From positions 9,300,001 through 9,364,000 of the forward strand of contig NC_057924.1 in assembly GCF_018873765.1 (NCBI RefSeq): DNA of 64,000 nucleotides, written 5' to 3'. This stretch comes from Telopea speciosissima (taxonomy: Eukaryota > Streptophyta > Magnoliopsida > Proteales > Proteaceae). The notes beneath the pieces were generated by a model, which was not told where the DNA came from, made no database searches, and was given only the letters and a program-made list of their open reading frames with translations. Below, in pieces: positions 1 to 11,255 of the stretch (within the stretch, counting starts at the first letter, position 1; each line of letters begins with the position of its first letter). Made by a program: the position numbers and the translations under genes.

Positions 1-309
1 ATCCTCGAGCTTCTGCTGGGACTCTTCGTCGGTATCGACGGATTGGTCAACGGAGCCCCAATCAGCACCATAGAGGACGCTGGTGGGACGCACGTGAAGC
101 AGGATCACGGCGTCACCGGGGCGAAGGTAGTTCTGCACAGCCCATTTAACGGCAAATGCGCTTTCGTCGCTGAGATCAACGGCGATGGCGATCCGCCGAT
201 GGGCCCCGGAGGTGGGTGTAGAAGCGGATGATAGTGGAAAGCGTGGTGAGGACGGTTGGATGGTGGGAACCGGACGGTCGGATTCCGTCGGACTTTGCTT
301 CGAAAGCAT
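1..309 (-). CDS. PHOS32/PHOS34-like universal stress protein, 5' exon (partial)
   Basis: The minus strand opens at an ATG at 309-307 and stays open for 103 codons to the left edge. After a Pro/Ser/Thr-rich N-terminus of about 40 residues comes the start of a USP fold: RRIAIAVDLSDESAFAVKWA, then a short stretch ending LLHVRPTSVLYGADWG. This order (disordered phospho-rich tail, then the first beta strand of the USP domain with the VDLS motif) is that of Arabidopsis PHOS32/PHOS34, nucleotide-binding-type stress proteins phosphorylated after microbial elicitation. The rest of the USP domain, including its C-terminal glycine-rich loop, lies outside the window, so completeness cannot be judged. The start is chosen because it precedes the Ser/Pro tail and because other minus-strand frames here give no family match. 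The promoter would lie to the right, between 310 and the MULE that begins at 592, so that element sits within about 280 bp of the start codon. Confidence 0.85.
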   Translation of the reverse strand, partial: MLSKQSPTESDRPVPTIQPSSPRFPLSSASTPTSGAHRRIAIAVDLSDESAFAVKWAVQNYLRPGDAVILLHVRPTSVLYGADWGSVDQSVDTDEESQQKLED

Positions 310-837
310 TCCGGATGAAGCAGAGAAAAATCGAGGCGTCTAGGCCTTACCGGGTTTGGGGAGATCTTTTGTTTTGTTTTCCCTTTCTCTTCTATTATCG
401 TCTTTGAATTTTCGTTCTCTTCCTTCGTTTGTCGTTCTGCTTGAGTTGGTCTGCGAGAGCAAACTATGTTTGAGCGCAACCGAGACGCGGAGGGATCGAC
501 AGAGAGGTATTGGCGAGTGCAGTTTAGAGAGGTTTCTTTTTTTGCCGGGGAAAGCCGCCTAACCCGAAGGGATAATTACTCTTTTTTTCTTGGGTTATTT
601 CCAAATGCCCTCCTGAAAATGGTCAAACTTAAAGTTGCCCCTCTGAACTTTTATTAATTTCACATGTACCTCTACTTTCCAATCTAAGTACCACTATAGT
701 CTCTGCCGTTAGACAGAGACGTTATAACATAACGGATCCCAGTTTTTGAACTTCGATGGACCATTCTACCCCTGAATAGGATAAAATGACCAAAATGACC
801 TTACCTGGAAAAAAAAAAAAAAAACCTACAACTCTCC

Positions 838-1990
838 TTTGGCACTTCTTCTCGCCGTTGGAGCTCTCATGGCTTGTTGTCCTACAATGGAAGCGGCCAC
901 ATCCAATTTTTCTTTCGCAGATAACTTCGATATAATGTGGAATGAGAGTCATTTCAAGACCTCTGAAGATGGGAAGGTCTGGTACCTCTCCCTCGACAAT
1001 AGTACAGGTACAGAGAGATGAATCTGTGTTTTGCAATTGGGTCTTATTCTTTGATTTTTGTTATTGAGATACTGTTTGTGTTTTTGTCTCTGAGAAAACA
1101 GGTTGTGGGTTTCAAAACAAAACAGAGATACATATTTGGGTGGTTCAGTATGAATCTCAAGCTTGTTGGAGGCGATTCTGCTGGTGTTGTGACAGCCTAT
1201 TATGTAAGTTAAATCTACATTGGATTTCTACTTTGTGAGTTTGTGGTAATAATTGATGAATGAAGAGGTAATCGAAATCTGGAATTGCAAATGTGCTCGG
1301 ATTTGGGAGCAGGGCCAACGAGGGATGAGCTAGATTTCGAGTTCTTAGGGAATAGAAGAGGGGAACCCTATTTGATACAGACGAACGTTTACCAAGATGG
1401 AGTTGGGAACCGTGAGATGAGGCATATGCTCTGGTTCGATCCAACTGAGGACTTCCATTCCTATTCCATTCTCTGGAACTCTCACCAGATTGTGTAAGTT
1501 TCTACTCCCTAATCCCAAAAAAGAGAATTTTTTTTTTCACTTAATTGATGTGAGATTTTTTGGGGTTTCAACAAAACAGGTTCTTCGTCGATGCTGTGGC
1601 GATAAGGGTTTTCAAGAATTCAGATTCATTAAACAACACTTTCTTCCCTAACGCGAAGCCCATGTACATCTTTTCCAGTATCTGGAACGCTGATGACTGA
1701 GCAACCAGAGGTGGGTTGGAGAAGACGAATTGGACATTAGCTCCATTCGTGTCCACATACACAGATTTCAATGGCGATAGTTGTCAATGGCAAGACCCAT
1801 ACCCTGATTGTGTCTCCACTACCACACAACAATGGTGGGATCAATACGATGCTTGGCATCTCTCTGACTCTCAGAAGAAAGATTACGCTTGGGTTCTCAG
1901 AAATCTCGTCATCTACGATTACTGCCAAGAACAAAGAGGTTCCCAACCTTGCCACCGAAGTGTTCTTTGAGTCCATGGCCAAGAGATGAT
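838..1990 (+). pseudogene. Captured XTH (xyloglucan endotransglucosylase/hydrolase) pseudogene
   Basis: Four exon-like blocks, about 838-1007, 1102-1203, 1291-1493 and 1580-1990, together encode most of an XTH similar to the Arabidopsis XTH6/XTH7 type, a cell-wall enzyme that cuts and rejoins xyloglucan. Visible landmarks are NFDIMWNESHFKTSEDGK, the GH16 catalytic box [19 protein letters not shown] and WWDQYDAWHLSDSQK. The intron positions fit the family, so a genomic copy rather than an mRNA was captured. It is broken: one extra A in the caaaac run near the start of exon 2, an AG to AA change at the acceptor before 1291, a TGA in place of Trp in the NADDW motif near 1699, and a frameshift near 1940. 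The signal peptide is poorly preserved at the left end. Both ends run into the MULE inverted repeats. Confidence 0.88.
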
Positions 1991-1992
1991 TC

Positions 1993-2160
1993 CAAATGGG
2001 TTCAATCAAAGGGGTTTGTAGGTATGATTGCAAATGGGTTGATAGATACCTGCAACTCATCTTCCCCAAATCCTTGCAAATGGGTTCAATCAGAGGGGTT
2101 TGCAGGGATGATTGCAAATGGGTTGAAAGTTACCTACAACTCATCTTCTCAAATCAATTT
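1993..2160. repeat. 84-bp tandem duplication inside the XTH MULE
   Basis: Two adjacent copies, 1993-2076 and 2077-2160, both begin caaatgggttcaatca and share ctgcaactcatcttc-like ends. A reverse-complement piece (gaagatgagttg) follows at about 2163-2177 and could fold back on the second copy. The block lies between the end of the XTH copy and the right inverted repeat. Confidence 0.75.
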
Positions 2161-2417
2161 GGGGAAGATGAGTTGCAGTTTTTTTTTTTTTTCAAATAAG
2201 GGCATTTTTATCATTCTACCCTATCAAGGGGTAGAATGGTCCATCCATGTTAAAAAACTAGGAACCGTTATAACATAACGGATCTATCTAACGGGAGGGA
2301 CTATAATGGTATTTAGTTTGAAAATCAGGGGTACATATGGAATTAGTAAAAATTCAAGGGGGCAACTGTAAATTTGGCCATTTTTAGAGAGACATTTGAA
2401 AATAACCCTTTTTTCTT

Positions 2418-5145
2418 TTATCCGTTTTCAGCACGAGAGCTTCGTTGAGGTTGACGCCTGACGGAAGGAAAAAAAAAATAATATAATTAAATGCATACGT
2501 GGAAAGAATTAACAATTGCGTCATTGCGTGTGGTGTAAGGAATTTACACACTGCATGTCTGTAATAGAATCTCCATGCATGACATTAACATAGGGCGCAC
2601 GTTCTCTGTCTGGAGCACATCTAGGCGCAGGTTGCACCTAGACACATGGGACGGGATAAAGGCGGGGTTGGGGCAGACTGGTCATTTGCCCAACCCCATG
2701 TAGTGATATGTTTGGATACTTTTTTCTATCTTTGAATCTTAAGGTTGTGTTTGGTGAGCATTCTCAATCAAAAACACATTTTGAGAGGAGAGAAATGGTG
2801 TTTGGTATGCATTCTTGTTCTTGGATCTCATAATGCATTAGAGATTGCGATCCATTCTATAACAAGCTCTCTAAGACATACAACATTTTTGTTCTTGGAT
2901 CTTTCAACAAGATCACATTGTTTTGCATACGAAATCTTCAAAAGCTTGACTTTCAATGGCAGTCGGAGCTACAGTCTTTTCCCATTGTTGTCAAAGCATC
3001 AGTCAACCTGTCTACCTCACCAATTGCATTTCTTCACTCCTCTCCATTGCTTACTTCCTCCTCCACTGTTGGCGTGACAAGATCCGCACTACTGCCCTCT
3101 TCTCGTTGTAACCCTCTCTGAGATCGCCATCATAGTCTCTGGATCACTTCATTTACTTTCTCATATTATTTTGGCATCAATTTTGTCAAACTATCAAACG
3201 ATGGAGCAACCAGCCCAGTAGGAGACCCTAGATCACCACTAAGATCATTGAGATGAAGAGCAAGTTAATGACTATAAGGTACCAGGTCAAAGTCAGACAT
3301 GAAACCGACGTTCGACGACATGTCGGTGAAGCTGCAATAGAAATGGAGACAGGCGCTGAGGACTCAGCTAACCTAAAACAACAACAACACCAGCGATGAA
3401 AATTTTTCATGGAGAAATTCATTTAGGAATGCATTCTCAATCCCAATATAAATATATGCTCCAAACTAATCCATTTGGTCGCAAGGAGAATGAAGGGAAG
3501 GGAAGTTTTCAAACCTAGAAAATAAATTTTTGTAATCGTCACTTCACATGATCTCCAAAGCACTCTATATTTGGTAATTAAATTTCATTTTATTTTACAT
3601 CAAAATCCTTGGATTTGAAAAGTAAAATTAAAATCAAGGCAAGAGATCATTGTCTGGTCATGTAGCGCCTACACTAGCGCATGGACCAACGAGAGCGCAC
3701 GTAGGGGCATCAATATATATGCGATTTTTTTATTTCATGGGGGGTAGGATTGTATTTTTGTGTGTTCGTGTCTGGGTGCAAGAGCCATACGACCATCTAG
3801 CATTTTTTTCCGTTAAAAATTATATGTAAAAAGTATCATTACTAACTAGGACTAAGTTTGCCTTTAGCCACGGTGAATGATAATCCATTCAGTGATGTGG
3901 GTTCATATACACATAGGCGGTTACAGGAGCATATTTTGGGGAATATACTAAAACCCATAGGGTTTTTTGAACCTTAGGATGGTGGCAAAACATTAAGGGG
4001 GGGGGTGTGTGGAAAACTTCGTCCTACTAAATATGGTAAGAATTTAATTAATTTGTCCAATGAAAGTAATGATTACAAAATTTTACCATTTAGATTTGGA
4101 AATTTTCACTTAATTAATTTTCTTTACAATCAAACGGATCCAAAGGGAAAATGATATACACACATTCCCTCACATTTTTCTCACTCTTGGCAATCTCTGT
4201 GATGTACCTAAATAAGGCTCTCCAATGCTTGTGTGATGCGTGGTAGAGCACTAGAGCCACAACTGCATGGAGCAGCCCTGAACCGCCAGTAACACCCGCG
4301 CGGTACCCGATCGACCTGGATTGGGAAATATAGTTATAGAATGATACAATCCCCACGTGGAAAGCAATACCTATCCAAATCCTAATATATCGCAGTTAGT
4401 TAGTGTTGCAATCCTACAAGGAAACTATACCCCCCCATTGCACGGTAATATGGATCACTAACGGTACTCTTACCAAATACACTTTCATGATCAAGATTTC
4501 CTACCAAGGATGAATGTTTGCAATCTAGGACTCTCCATCACCGCCTCTACATACAGCCCACACTATAAATACTCGGGTATAGATCGTAACGATCATCTTG
4601 AATTCTAATAATTTATTTGTTGTTAAAGAGACCTAATTTAAGCATCAGAGAGTCCCCCGCTGGAGAAGTCCAGCTCTCCCGTGCTTGTTTGTTCCTCCTT
4701 GCAGGTTCTATCTAACGGTTTCTTGACGCAATACTCCAACACTATCCTCCCGATTATATGATTTCCATGTAAATGAATAGTGAGGTATCATTCACATAGA
4801 TGAGACTCGGATCCAGTCCAGTGTGCATACAACTGTTGAAAGCATTTGTGCATGCACCTAGCAGAGTGCCTCCAACCGTTGGATGCACGTTGAAGATAAT
4901 TTCTTTCCTTCTTTTTTTTTATTTTTTTTTATTTTTATTTATTTTTTTTAAATTTTAGTCAACTAGAAACGAGTTCAGGAACAAGACCTCCTCCCTACCG
5001 CCAAAATATGTTGGAATAATACTACGTGATTGTACCTGGAATCCTGGGATGGAATATATCATTGAATTATTACCCTTATATTTGAAGCACAACTCATCGT
5101 CACACTAGTACGTGTGTGTTTGCATGTTTCGATTTTCAAAAGGAT
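2418..5145. other. Intergenic DNA, no gene seen, with MITE fragments
   Basis: No protein of a recognised family was found in either strand. At 2600-2700 there is a degenerate copy of the gttctctgt...acacatggg palindromic family also seen at 54.65 and 57.66 kb. At about 3642-3790 lies a degenerate copy of the tggtcgcatg...ccaatg...gagcgcac family seen near 7.83 and 41.16 kb. A segment starting at 2745 (gtgtttggtgagcattct) resembles the end of the small element at 58.28 kb but has no clear partner end. The rest is AT-rich sequence. Confidence 0.5.
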
Positions 5146-6170
5146 TCTGTCCAGCACCTTGCCCGGGCTGCATGTGTAGCGCCAGACTTGGTGAGGCGTG
5201 AAAAGACCTCCTCACCCCTGCTCGGGCAAGGCGCTCAGGCAGGGGTGAGACTAGGGGTGTCAATTTGGGACCGGAACCAGGAACCGTCCCAATACCGTCC
5301 CGCTAAAACCCAGTACCGGACTAATGGGACGGTACTGGTATCTGATTTTGGTATCGAATGATAAATGGGACGGGATGGTTCTAGGACGGGATTCCCAATG
5401 GGACCAGTACCGAAATACCAATTAGGTACCGAAACTACTAGTACCGTTTAAAAAGAAAAGAGTATATAAGATCTTTTTTTTTTTAAAAAAAAAAAAAAGG
5501 GTATAAGAATTACGACTCATTAAGGTTTCACTAATTGCCTTTTGAATACGAAGAGGAACAACAGGTCAACAATCGTAGCTTGAAGTCTATCTTCACAGAA
5601 CCTGCTACAGTGCTACTCCCTCGACCAACTGCATTTACCAGGTTCTTCCTCTTCCTTTTTGCACAACGGGATTCTTCCATTTTGTAGGACTTCTCTAGAT
5701 TTAAAAAAATGAGAAGCTTATTACATGTGATCTTAGGGAGTTTTTTTTTGGTAATAGTGATCTTAGGGAGTTTGAAGTTTTAAGATTACATAATTTAAGT
5801 TGCTTTATAAAAACTTAAAAGCAGTAGACAACTTAGATTTCATGATAGTGAAAAAATTCCACAACACTAATAAGCCCGTCTCGTTAGAAACAATTAAACC
5901 TCTTCCCCCTTTTTCTACAGTGCTTAGAACCGTTTAAGAACCGATACCGTCCCGTCCCGCTAGTAATCGGGATTGGGATCTAGGTTTGGTCCCGTTAACT
6001 AAATGGGACGGTACTGGGATTGGCACTTTTGGTACCGGTACCGGTACCTTCCCGTCCCAAATACTGGGAACCGTCCCAATTGACACCCTTAGGTGAGATG
6101 ATCTTTTCACACCTCACTGTATCCGGAGCTGCACATGCAGCCCGGGTAAGGTGCTGGACTCGAGCCGAGT
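5146..6170. repeat. Palindromic MITE-like element split by a hAT insertion
   Basis: The left arm at about 5149-5243 contains tccagcaccttgcccgggct. The right arm at about 6092-6164, reverse-complemented, contains tccagcaccttacccgggct; both continue with gcatgtg and a gtgaggtgtgaaaaga-like stretch. The hAT element at 5252-6091 sits exactly at the centre, so the outer element was about 180 bp before being interrupted. Confidence 0.65.
5244..6099. mobile_element. Non-autonomous hAT-like element, about 840 bp
   Basis: The left end taggggtgtcaatttggga (from 5252) pairs with the right end tcccaattgacaccctta (to 6091). The flanking 8-bp repeats are ggtgagac (5244-5251) and ggtgagat (6092-6099), 7 of 8 matching. 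Subterminal DNA is rich in gggacgg/ccgtccc motifs in both orientations. TIRs of the taggggtgtcaa type with 8-bp duplications are typical of plant hAT elements. No transposase is present; the interior is AT-rich. Confidence 0.8.
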
Positions 6171-6189
6171 CCATTTGAGTTCCACTTGC

Positions 6190-7043
6190 CCCACGCTTAA
6201 TTAGTAAGTTCGGGAAGAGCAATTGAACGGAATCGGATACGTTCGGCAATTAAACGGACTAGACAGCAATAATACTTTTCAAAAATCCGGTGTAATAAAA
6301 CGCATATGGTAATAATAGGATACGTGTTTAATACGGTCGTTCTATAAGCAAAAATACAAGCATATATTCACTAAGTAATAGACATGCATCACCTAATAAA
6401 CAAAATAATAGTATATAGACAATGATTTTATCAAAAGAAACCTCACAACTAAAATAAACACAATATAATATCCCCTATTACATCTCATCAGATTATCATT
6501 TAACAAATCAAAATATTAATAAAAGTATCTCATACGACATAAGAAAAGAAAATAAGACATAATGTGTTCTAGAACTCAATTCTAAGATGAGCTCACATCA
6601 ATGAACTCATCTCTAAGATGAACTAACATCACCAATGGAAGTTCATTTGCCTCTGCAATCACCAATTTACCTAGCTGCAATTAACCGTCTACCTGAATTG
6701 AAATGAGAACAGAGATGAAGAAGATGAATGGAATGTGGACAGTCAACGGCTAGGGTTTGAAGAAAAGAAGACCAAAATCGTATTATGCAAAGGTTTTGTT
6801 TTGTGTTTTTTCTTCTTTAAGTTTTGAGTGTTTTTTTTTTTAAACAAAATTAAACTTAAATTAAAAAATATTAAACGCGTTTAATTCATGTTTAATACAT
6901 GTATAATACGGGTGCACTTAAAAAATGAGTATTTTACTATATATATGAAAATATATGTTAAAATATATTTTTTTGAATTAAACGTTCGAATATGTGTATA
7001 ATATGCGTATTATACGCGAACTTACTAACTAAGGTCCCACGCT
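6190..7043. mobile_element. Non-autonomous TIR element with 8-bp duplication (hAT-like), 838 bp
   Basis: Identical 8-bp repeats cccacgct lie at 6190-6197 and 7036-7043. The ends are taattagtaagttcg on the left and, reverse-complemented, accttagttagtaagttcg on the right. The interior is very AT-rich with repeated taatacg and ttaaacg motifs and no coding potential. The TIR does not match the taggggtgtc family found elsewhere in the window, so the superfamily call rests on the 8-bp duplication alone. Confidence 0.65.
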
Positions 7044-7831
7044 GAGTTCTCTTCCTCTCTTTCCGACTTTCCCCATTGAATTATATCTTATTGAAATCAA
7101 TTTCTTATTTTATTTTTTTCTTCATTTTATTTATAATTCAAATTTATTTTATATTTGGTTATTAGATTATGGGCAGATTTTCACATCCCCTCCCTTTTTA
7201 TGTACCCTTGAAATCAAACTTAGTCGCATGGATTTCTACAAGGATTGATGTGAAATTGGAAGGATTAAGTTGAAATCTGCCAAAAATGAAGATAGAAAAG
7301 GCATATAGATTTGCTCTTTTTTAAATGCTTTTTTATGAGATAATGTTCTTTGTGGGGAACAATCCCTCCCCAACACCCCTCTTTTATCTCTCTCCTTTTC
7401 ATGTGTATGGTCTATATGTGCACAGGAGAGACACAGAGAGGTGCGCTCTCCCACAAGACATTTTTTATTCAACAATATTATAGATTTAATAATTGTTAGA
7501 AAATCAGGTTTTGATTTGGATGTCACCTAAGTTGAATAAAAAAAATCATGAAACCTAGTCAAGAGTTGTGAAGGCTCGCCTATGATAAAGAAATGACTAA
7601 ATCAAGTATGACTCTGTTCGAGTTTTCATTGACTTGGTGTTCATGCCCAAGTCATTTGAAACTCTTAAACTATAAGTTAGGTCTACAACAAAACGAAACC
7701 TTCTAATTATTGTCCATTGTCTTCAATATTAACCTTTTTTTTTTTTTCTCACATGTGAAGCAATCATAGCCTTAGTTCCCCTCCCCCCACTCATAGAAGG
7801 AGAAGAAGGAAGATAATAGTAAAATAAGAAA
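7044..7831. other. Intergenic DNA, nothing recognised
   Basis: AT-rich sequence with T-rich and A-rich runs. No coding region, RNA gene or paired repeat was found. Confidence 0.4.
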
Positions 7832-7975
7832 GGGCAAGAGATCTCTACTTGGTCGCATGGTATCTACACAAGCGGTTGGGCCAATGGGTGAGCATGCTTG
7901 GAGGCAGAGGCGTCATCTCACGGTGCCCTATAAGAGGGCGTAGGAAACACCACCAAGTAGAGATCTTTTTCCCGA
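7832..7975. repeat. MITE-like palindrome with agatctctacttggt ends
   Basis: The left end gcaagagatctctacttggt pairs with a right end that reads aaagatctctacttggtgg on the opposite strand. Internal ggttgggccaatgggtgagc recurs in altered form near 3.66, 29.19, 41.16, 50.80 and 57.51 kb, which makes this the best-bounded copy of a family with about six members in the window. Confidence 0.6.
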
Positions 7976-8467
7976 TAAGAAAAGAGGCTTGATCTGATTA
8001 TGATTCTTGAAATTACGTCCTTTTTTGGTTTTGAGGTAATTTCCCTTCACCCATGGCAAAAGAGGTAATCTTTCACCGTGGGCATTAAAAGGGGTGGGAT
8101 GAGGACAATAATGAGCGTGGGGGCATATTCGAACTTTCATTCTATAGGTGGGAGTTTTAACAACTGTCAGATTGTGGGTGGCGAAAACTTATCCTTTTTT
8201 TTATGAAATTGATTGATAGTGTTAACCATGGATGGTAGTCTAGGGGTGTCAACCGGCTGGCCCTGACTCTTGACCGGTCGGACTTAATTGGGCCTTGACA
8301 TCTGAAGCCCAACAATGTGACTTAATTGGTCTCCCAAACCCAACATTGTGACTGACCAACTAAATGGTCAATTGGTTGTTGAGCGTAACTGGCCTCGCTA
8401 GAAAAGAAAGGGAAGGGGAAAAAGTTGAAGTTTGGTTTGTGCATGCGGGGGCGACAGGATGACCAGC

Positions 8468-8608
8468 CCCCTTCCTCGAATTTTTATCCGCTGCTGTGAG
8501 CATCGTGTGGTGCAGCAATGGTAAAGTGTGCATAGTGTGTACTGCTGTTGTATGATACGATACGCACAGCAGCGTTGCAGTTACAGCAGTGGATAAAGGT
8601 CCCCCTTC
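8468..8608. repeat. Palindromic MITE-like repeat
   Basis: Outer arms ttatccgctgctgtga and tcacagcagc-like sequence (gcagttacagcagtggataaa) are inverted. Internally gcatcgtgtggtgcagc is countered by gatacgcacagcagcg. It resembles the element at 41357-41498 in layout. Confidence 0.5.
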
Positions 8609-9471
8609 CACCGACCGTTGCAAGAGAACAAGCTTAGGGAAGCTCTCAAGGAGGATATGAAGATAGGTGTCTGGTTAAAATGCAAGATATGGATTTTGAG
8701 TCCTCCAATCGAGATGGGAACTTTGGCAAGTCGAAATCCCTCACTATTAACCGAACCTTCGAGACTTGAAGACTCCATTCCTGATCGATCGACCAACCAT
8801 TTTATTGCAGTGACCGACTTCGCCAACCTTTGGGGTCTATGATCAAAGGACCAGTGGTTACTGCTCAAACCATCATGGAGATCTCAAGATCTCATCTTAG
8901 CTTCACTTTTATTTGAAGGTCTCTGTCAAGGAGCCCCTCTTCCTCCACAGTTACTGCAAGTGGTGAATCTTTTCCATCTCTATCTCAATTATCATGCCGA
9001 CAAAGCCATTCACTGCAAGAAACATAGTATTCACTCGCAACATAGAAAACTACAAAACCTTATGAACTTTTCCAACTATGTTCTAAGTAAGCCTTCTCTT
9101 TTAGTTGTCGATACGGTGTTACTGAAGAAGATACCATATATTCTAAGTAAGCTATCTCTTTTCCCCTCTCTATTTTACGCCGACGGTGCCATCTCCCTTG
9201 CTCGTTCCATAAGATCCACTATTTTGTGTTAAGCCGAATGTCCATAGCCGTTTTTTTGTAGTTGAGAGAGAGAGAGAGAGAGAGAGAGAGGGCAACACCG
9301 GCAATTTGAGGGTTATGATGAATAATCATGGACTTGAGAGTGAGAAAGAGATACAAAATAAAGGTTTGGTGTGTAGAGTGTATTAAAGTACTTAATTATA
9401 TAGCAAATTTATATTACTAGTCCTATATGTAGATGATAAACTAGGGAAAGAAAACAATGCTTGATCGTGTG
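8609..9471. other. Intergenic DNA with a (GA) microsatellite, no gene seen
   Basis: No recognised protein. A (ga)n run lies at about 9265-9290. A hAT-like left end, taggggtgtcaaccggctgg, occurs further left at 8241; a possible partner end lies at 13258-13269. Confidence 0.4.
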
Positions 9472-9712
9472 GTTTCTATTAGGGGTGTCAATAAAGCCCG
9501 CTCGGCCCGAACCGGCCCTGAGCCCGGCCCGGACCCGACCCTGATTTTTCAGCCCGAAGGGTGGGTCAGGGTTTAAAAATTGCTTGACCCTAGCAGGGTC
9601 GGGTCAGGATCGGGTTTAAGCCTCGGATTAAGCCCGACCCGACCTTGTATTGTTTATAAGCATGTTTATATTTTTTTATATATACAATATATACTTATAT
9701 AGATATTTATAT

Positions 9713-11255
9713 TTATTTATAGGGAAAATATCACGTACCTCCCCTGAGGTATGACTTATGTACACTTTCACCCGTGAGGTTTGGAAAATTCCACGTACCT
9801 CCCTTGCTTTTCAAACTAAGTAACAAAAACACCCACCTCGTTAATTGTAGACGTTAAAGGTTAGATTTTTTATGTAAATGACCAAATTACCCTCATCTTC
9901 TTCCCCAAATCGTTTCTCTAAAACATAAAACCTTAAACCCATTTAAGGGTTTCAAAACCCCAATGCCGCCTTTAGCGGCGGCCAAACCAGAGGACCGACG
10001 CCCTAAATGTTATTGGCGAAGGATTGCCGTGTTTCAGCGACTGCGATGCAGACATCAGATCCCCATGAAAGTGGGCGTAGAGCACTAAGAGAACAGCTTC
10101 GAAGCCTACAAAAGATGGGGTTGGATCGTCGGACGCTGCAGATACGATGCGAGAGAGATAGACTCCTGCGACGAGAGGACTCAATCACTGCTCTGCAAAT
10201 ATCACATAATGGACTTGATATGAAAAAAGAACGCCAATCAGGGTTCATAGAAACCCTAATTCGTTCTAATTCGAAGCTTACTTGTTGATAAATTAGTCAA
10301 TCATAGAAAACAGAAGAGACAAGAGTCAAGAATAGATTAATGGATACAAAGTATACAAACAGACGAGAAGAGAAAAGAAAAGAAATCTTTCTCTCTTCTA
10401 CAGTGGCGTCTTAAGATCTGACAAGGGTAAAGAGTGACGAGGGGGATTGTGGGAGCATGGTTGCAGTAGGTATGGAGCAGAATCGGCGGAATTGAGAATC
10501 ATGAGAATCAGGATCTTCGAGTTCTGTTCAAGATGTACAAAGCCAAAATCGAATACAAGCCTCTTTTTCAAACCAGCCAAACTGAAAACCAAAATCCATT
10601 CGGTTTTTATTTGATTTTCATTAACCTCATTAGAGAACTCCTCCACCAATTCTTTATCCTTCTTCTGCATCTTCCAATCCAACCTCTCCGAGAAAGCAAA
10701 CATCGTCTCCTTCTGCTCCTGGTTGCCGTCGTCATTGTCGTTGCTGCAACTATTTGATGAAGAAGCCTCACTCTCCTTGGCCTGAGATGCCGGTAACTGT
10801 ACACGTTACTGAATTAATGGTGGCCGGAGACCTGCAGTAGGGTTTTTCACGATTCCTGTTTTGGCCGCCGCCACAAAATGGGTAGCAAGTTGCATAAATT
10901 TTTTTTTTTTAAAAGCAGTGAAAGGAGGGTCGCGGCACAGAGGTGGGAACCATTGTCATGGTTCTCTTCCTCAGTCGGATCCTTCGCTGGATTCCTTAGT
11001 TGCCGGAATCAGCTCCTGCTTTCACGTTTAGGATTGAAGGGTTTGATACCCTAAATGATTTGGGAAAGAAGATGAGGGCAATTTGGTCACTTAAATAAAA
11101 ATTCTAACGTTTAACTTCTACAATTAACGGAGTGGATGTTTTTGTTACTTAGTTTGGAAAGCAGTGGAGGTACGTGGAATTTCCCAAACCTCATGGGTGA
11201 AAGTATACATAAGTCATACCTCAGGGGAGGTACGTGATATTTTCCCTTATTTATA
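9713..11255. mobile_element. MULE with ~195-bp TIRs nested in the hAT element
   Basis: Left TIR 9722-~9918 starts gggaaaatatcacgtacctc; the right TIR ~11054-11246 ends as its near-exact complement. Both contain the motifs gaggtatgacttatgtac and acgtaatt-like DNA followed by agatgagggcaatttggtc on the inner side. The 9-bp target duplication ttatttata is identical at 9713-9721 and 11247-11255. No transposase was seen. The interior contains a short homeodomain fragment (10621-10724, minus) and other unidentified sequence, so it qualifies as a Pack-MULE. Confidence 0.88.
10621..10724 (-). pseudogene. Captured fragment of a zinc-finger homeodomain (ZF-HD) gene
   Basis: The minus strand reads QEQKETMFAFSERLDWKMQK, then KDKELVEEFSNEV. 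This matches helix 1 to helix 2 of the plant ZF-HD homeodomain, where the family has QEQKEKM..FAE.LGW..QK.DE..V..FCNE. The rest of the homeodomain and the N-terminal zinc-finger dimerisation domain are missing, and the flanking codons are unrelated. It lies inside the MULE and has no start of its own. The match is short, about 33 residues, but several conserved positions coincide. Confidence 0.65.

Larger units (their letters stand above)
583..2417. mobile_element. Mutator-like element (Pack-MULE) carrying an XTH gene copy
   Basis: Terminal inverted repeats of about 220 bp run from 592 to about 814 and from about 2186 to 2408. The outer ends read gggttatttccaaatg on the left and, reverse-complemented, gggttattttcaaatg on the right; similarity continues through ccgttatgttataacgg-type sequence deep inside. 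The element is flanked by an identical 9-bp direct repeat, ttttttctt, at 583-591 and 2409-2417. A 9-bp duplication with long TIRs is the Mutator signature. There is no transposase; the interior is a decayed xyloglucan endotransglucosylase gene with its introns. Long-TIR elements of this kind holding host gene pieces are known as Pack-MULEs. The duplication is T-rich, so by itself it is weaker than the TIR evidence. Confidence 0.88.

Noticed and set aside
839-1021. Start of an intact XTH gene
   Set aside because: The following exons carry a frameshift, a broken acceptor and a TGA, and the whole unit lies between transposon inverted repeats.
10007-10288. 93-codon open frame rich in Arg and Leu inside the nested MULE
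   Set aside because: Opposite-strand frames of equal length overlap it and no family match was recognised; it may be captured DNA but cannot be named.
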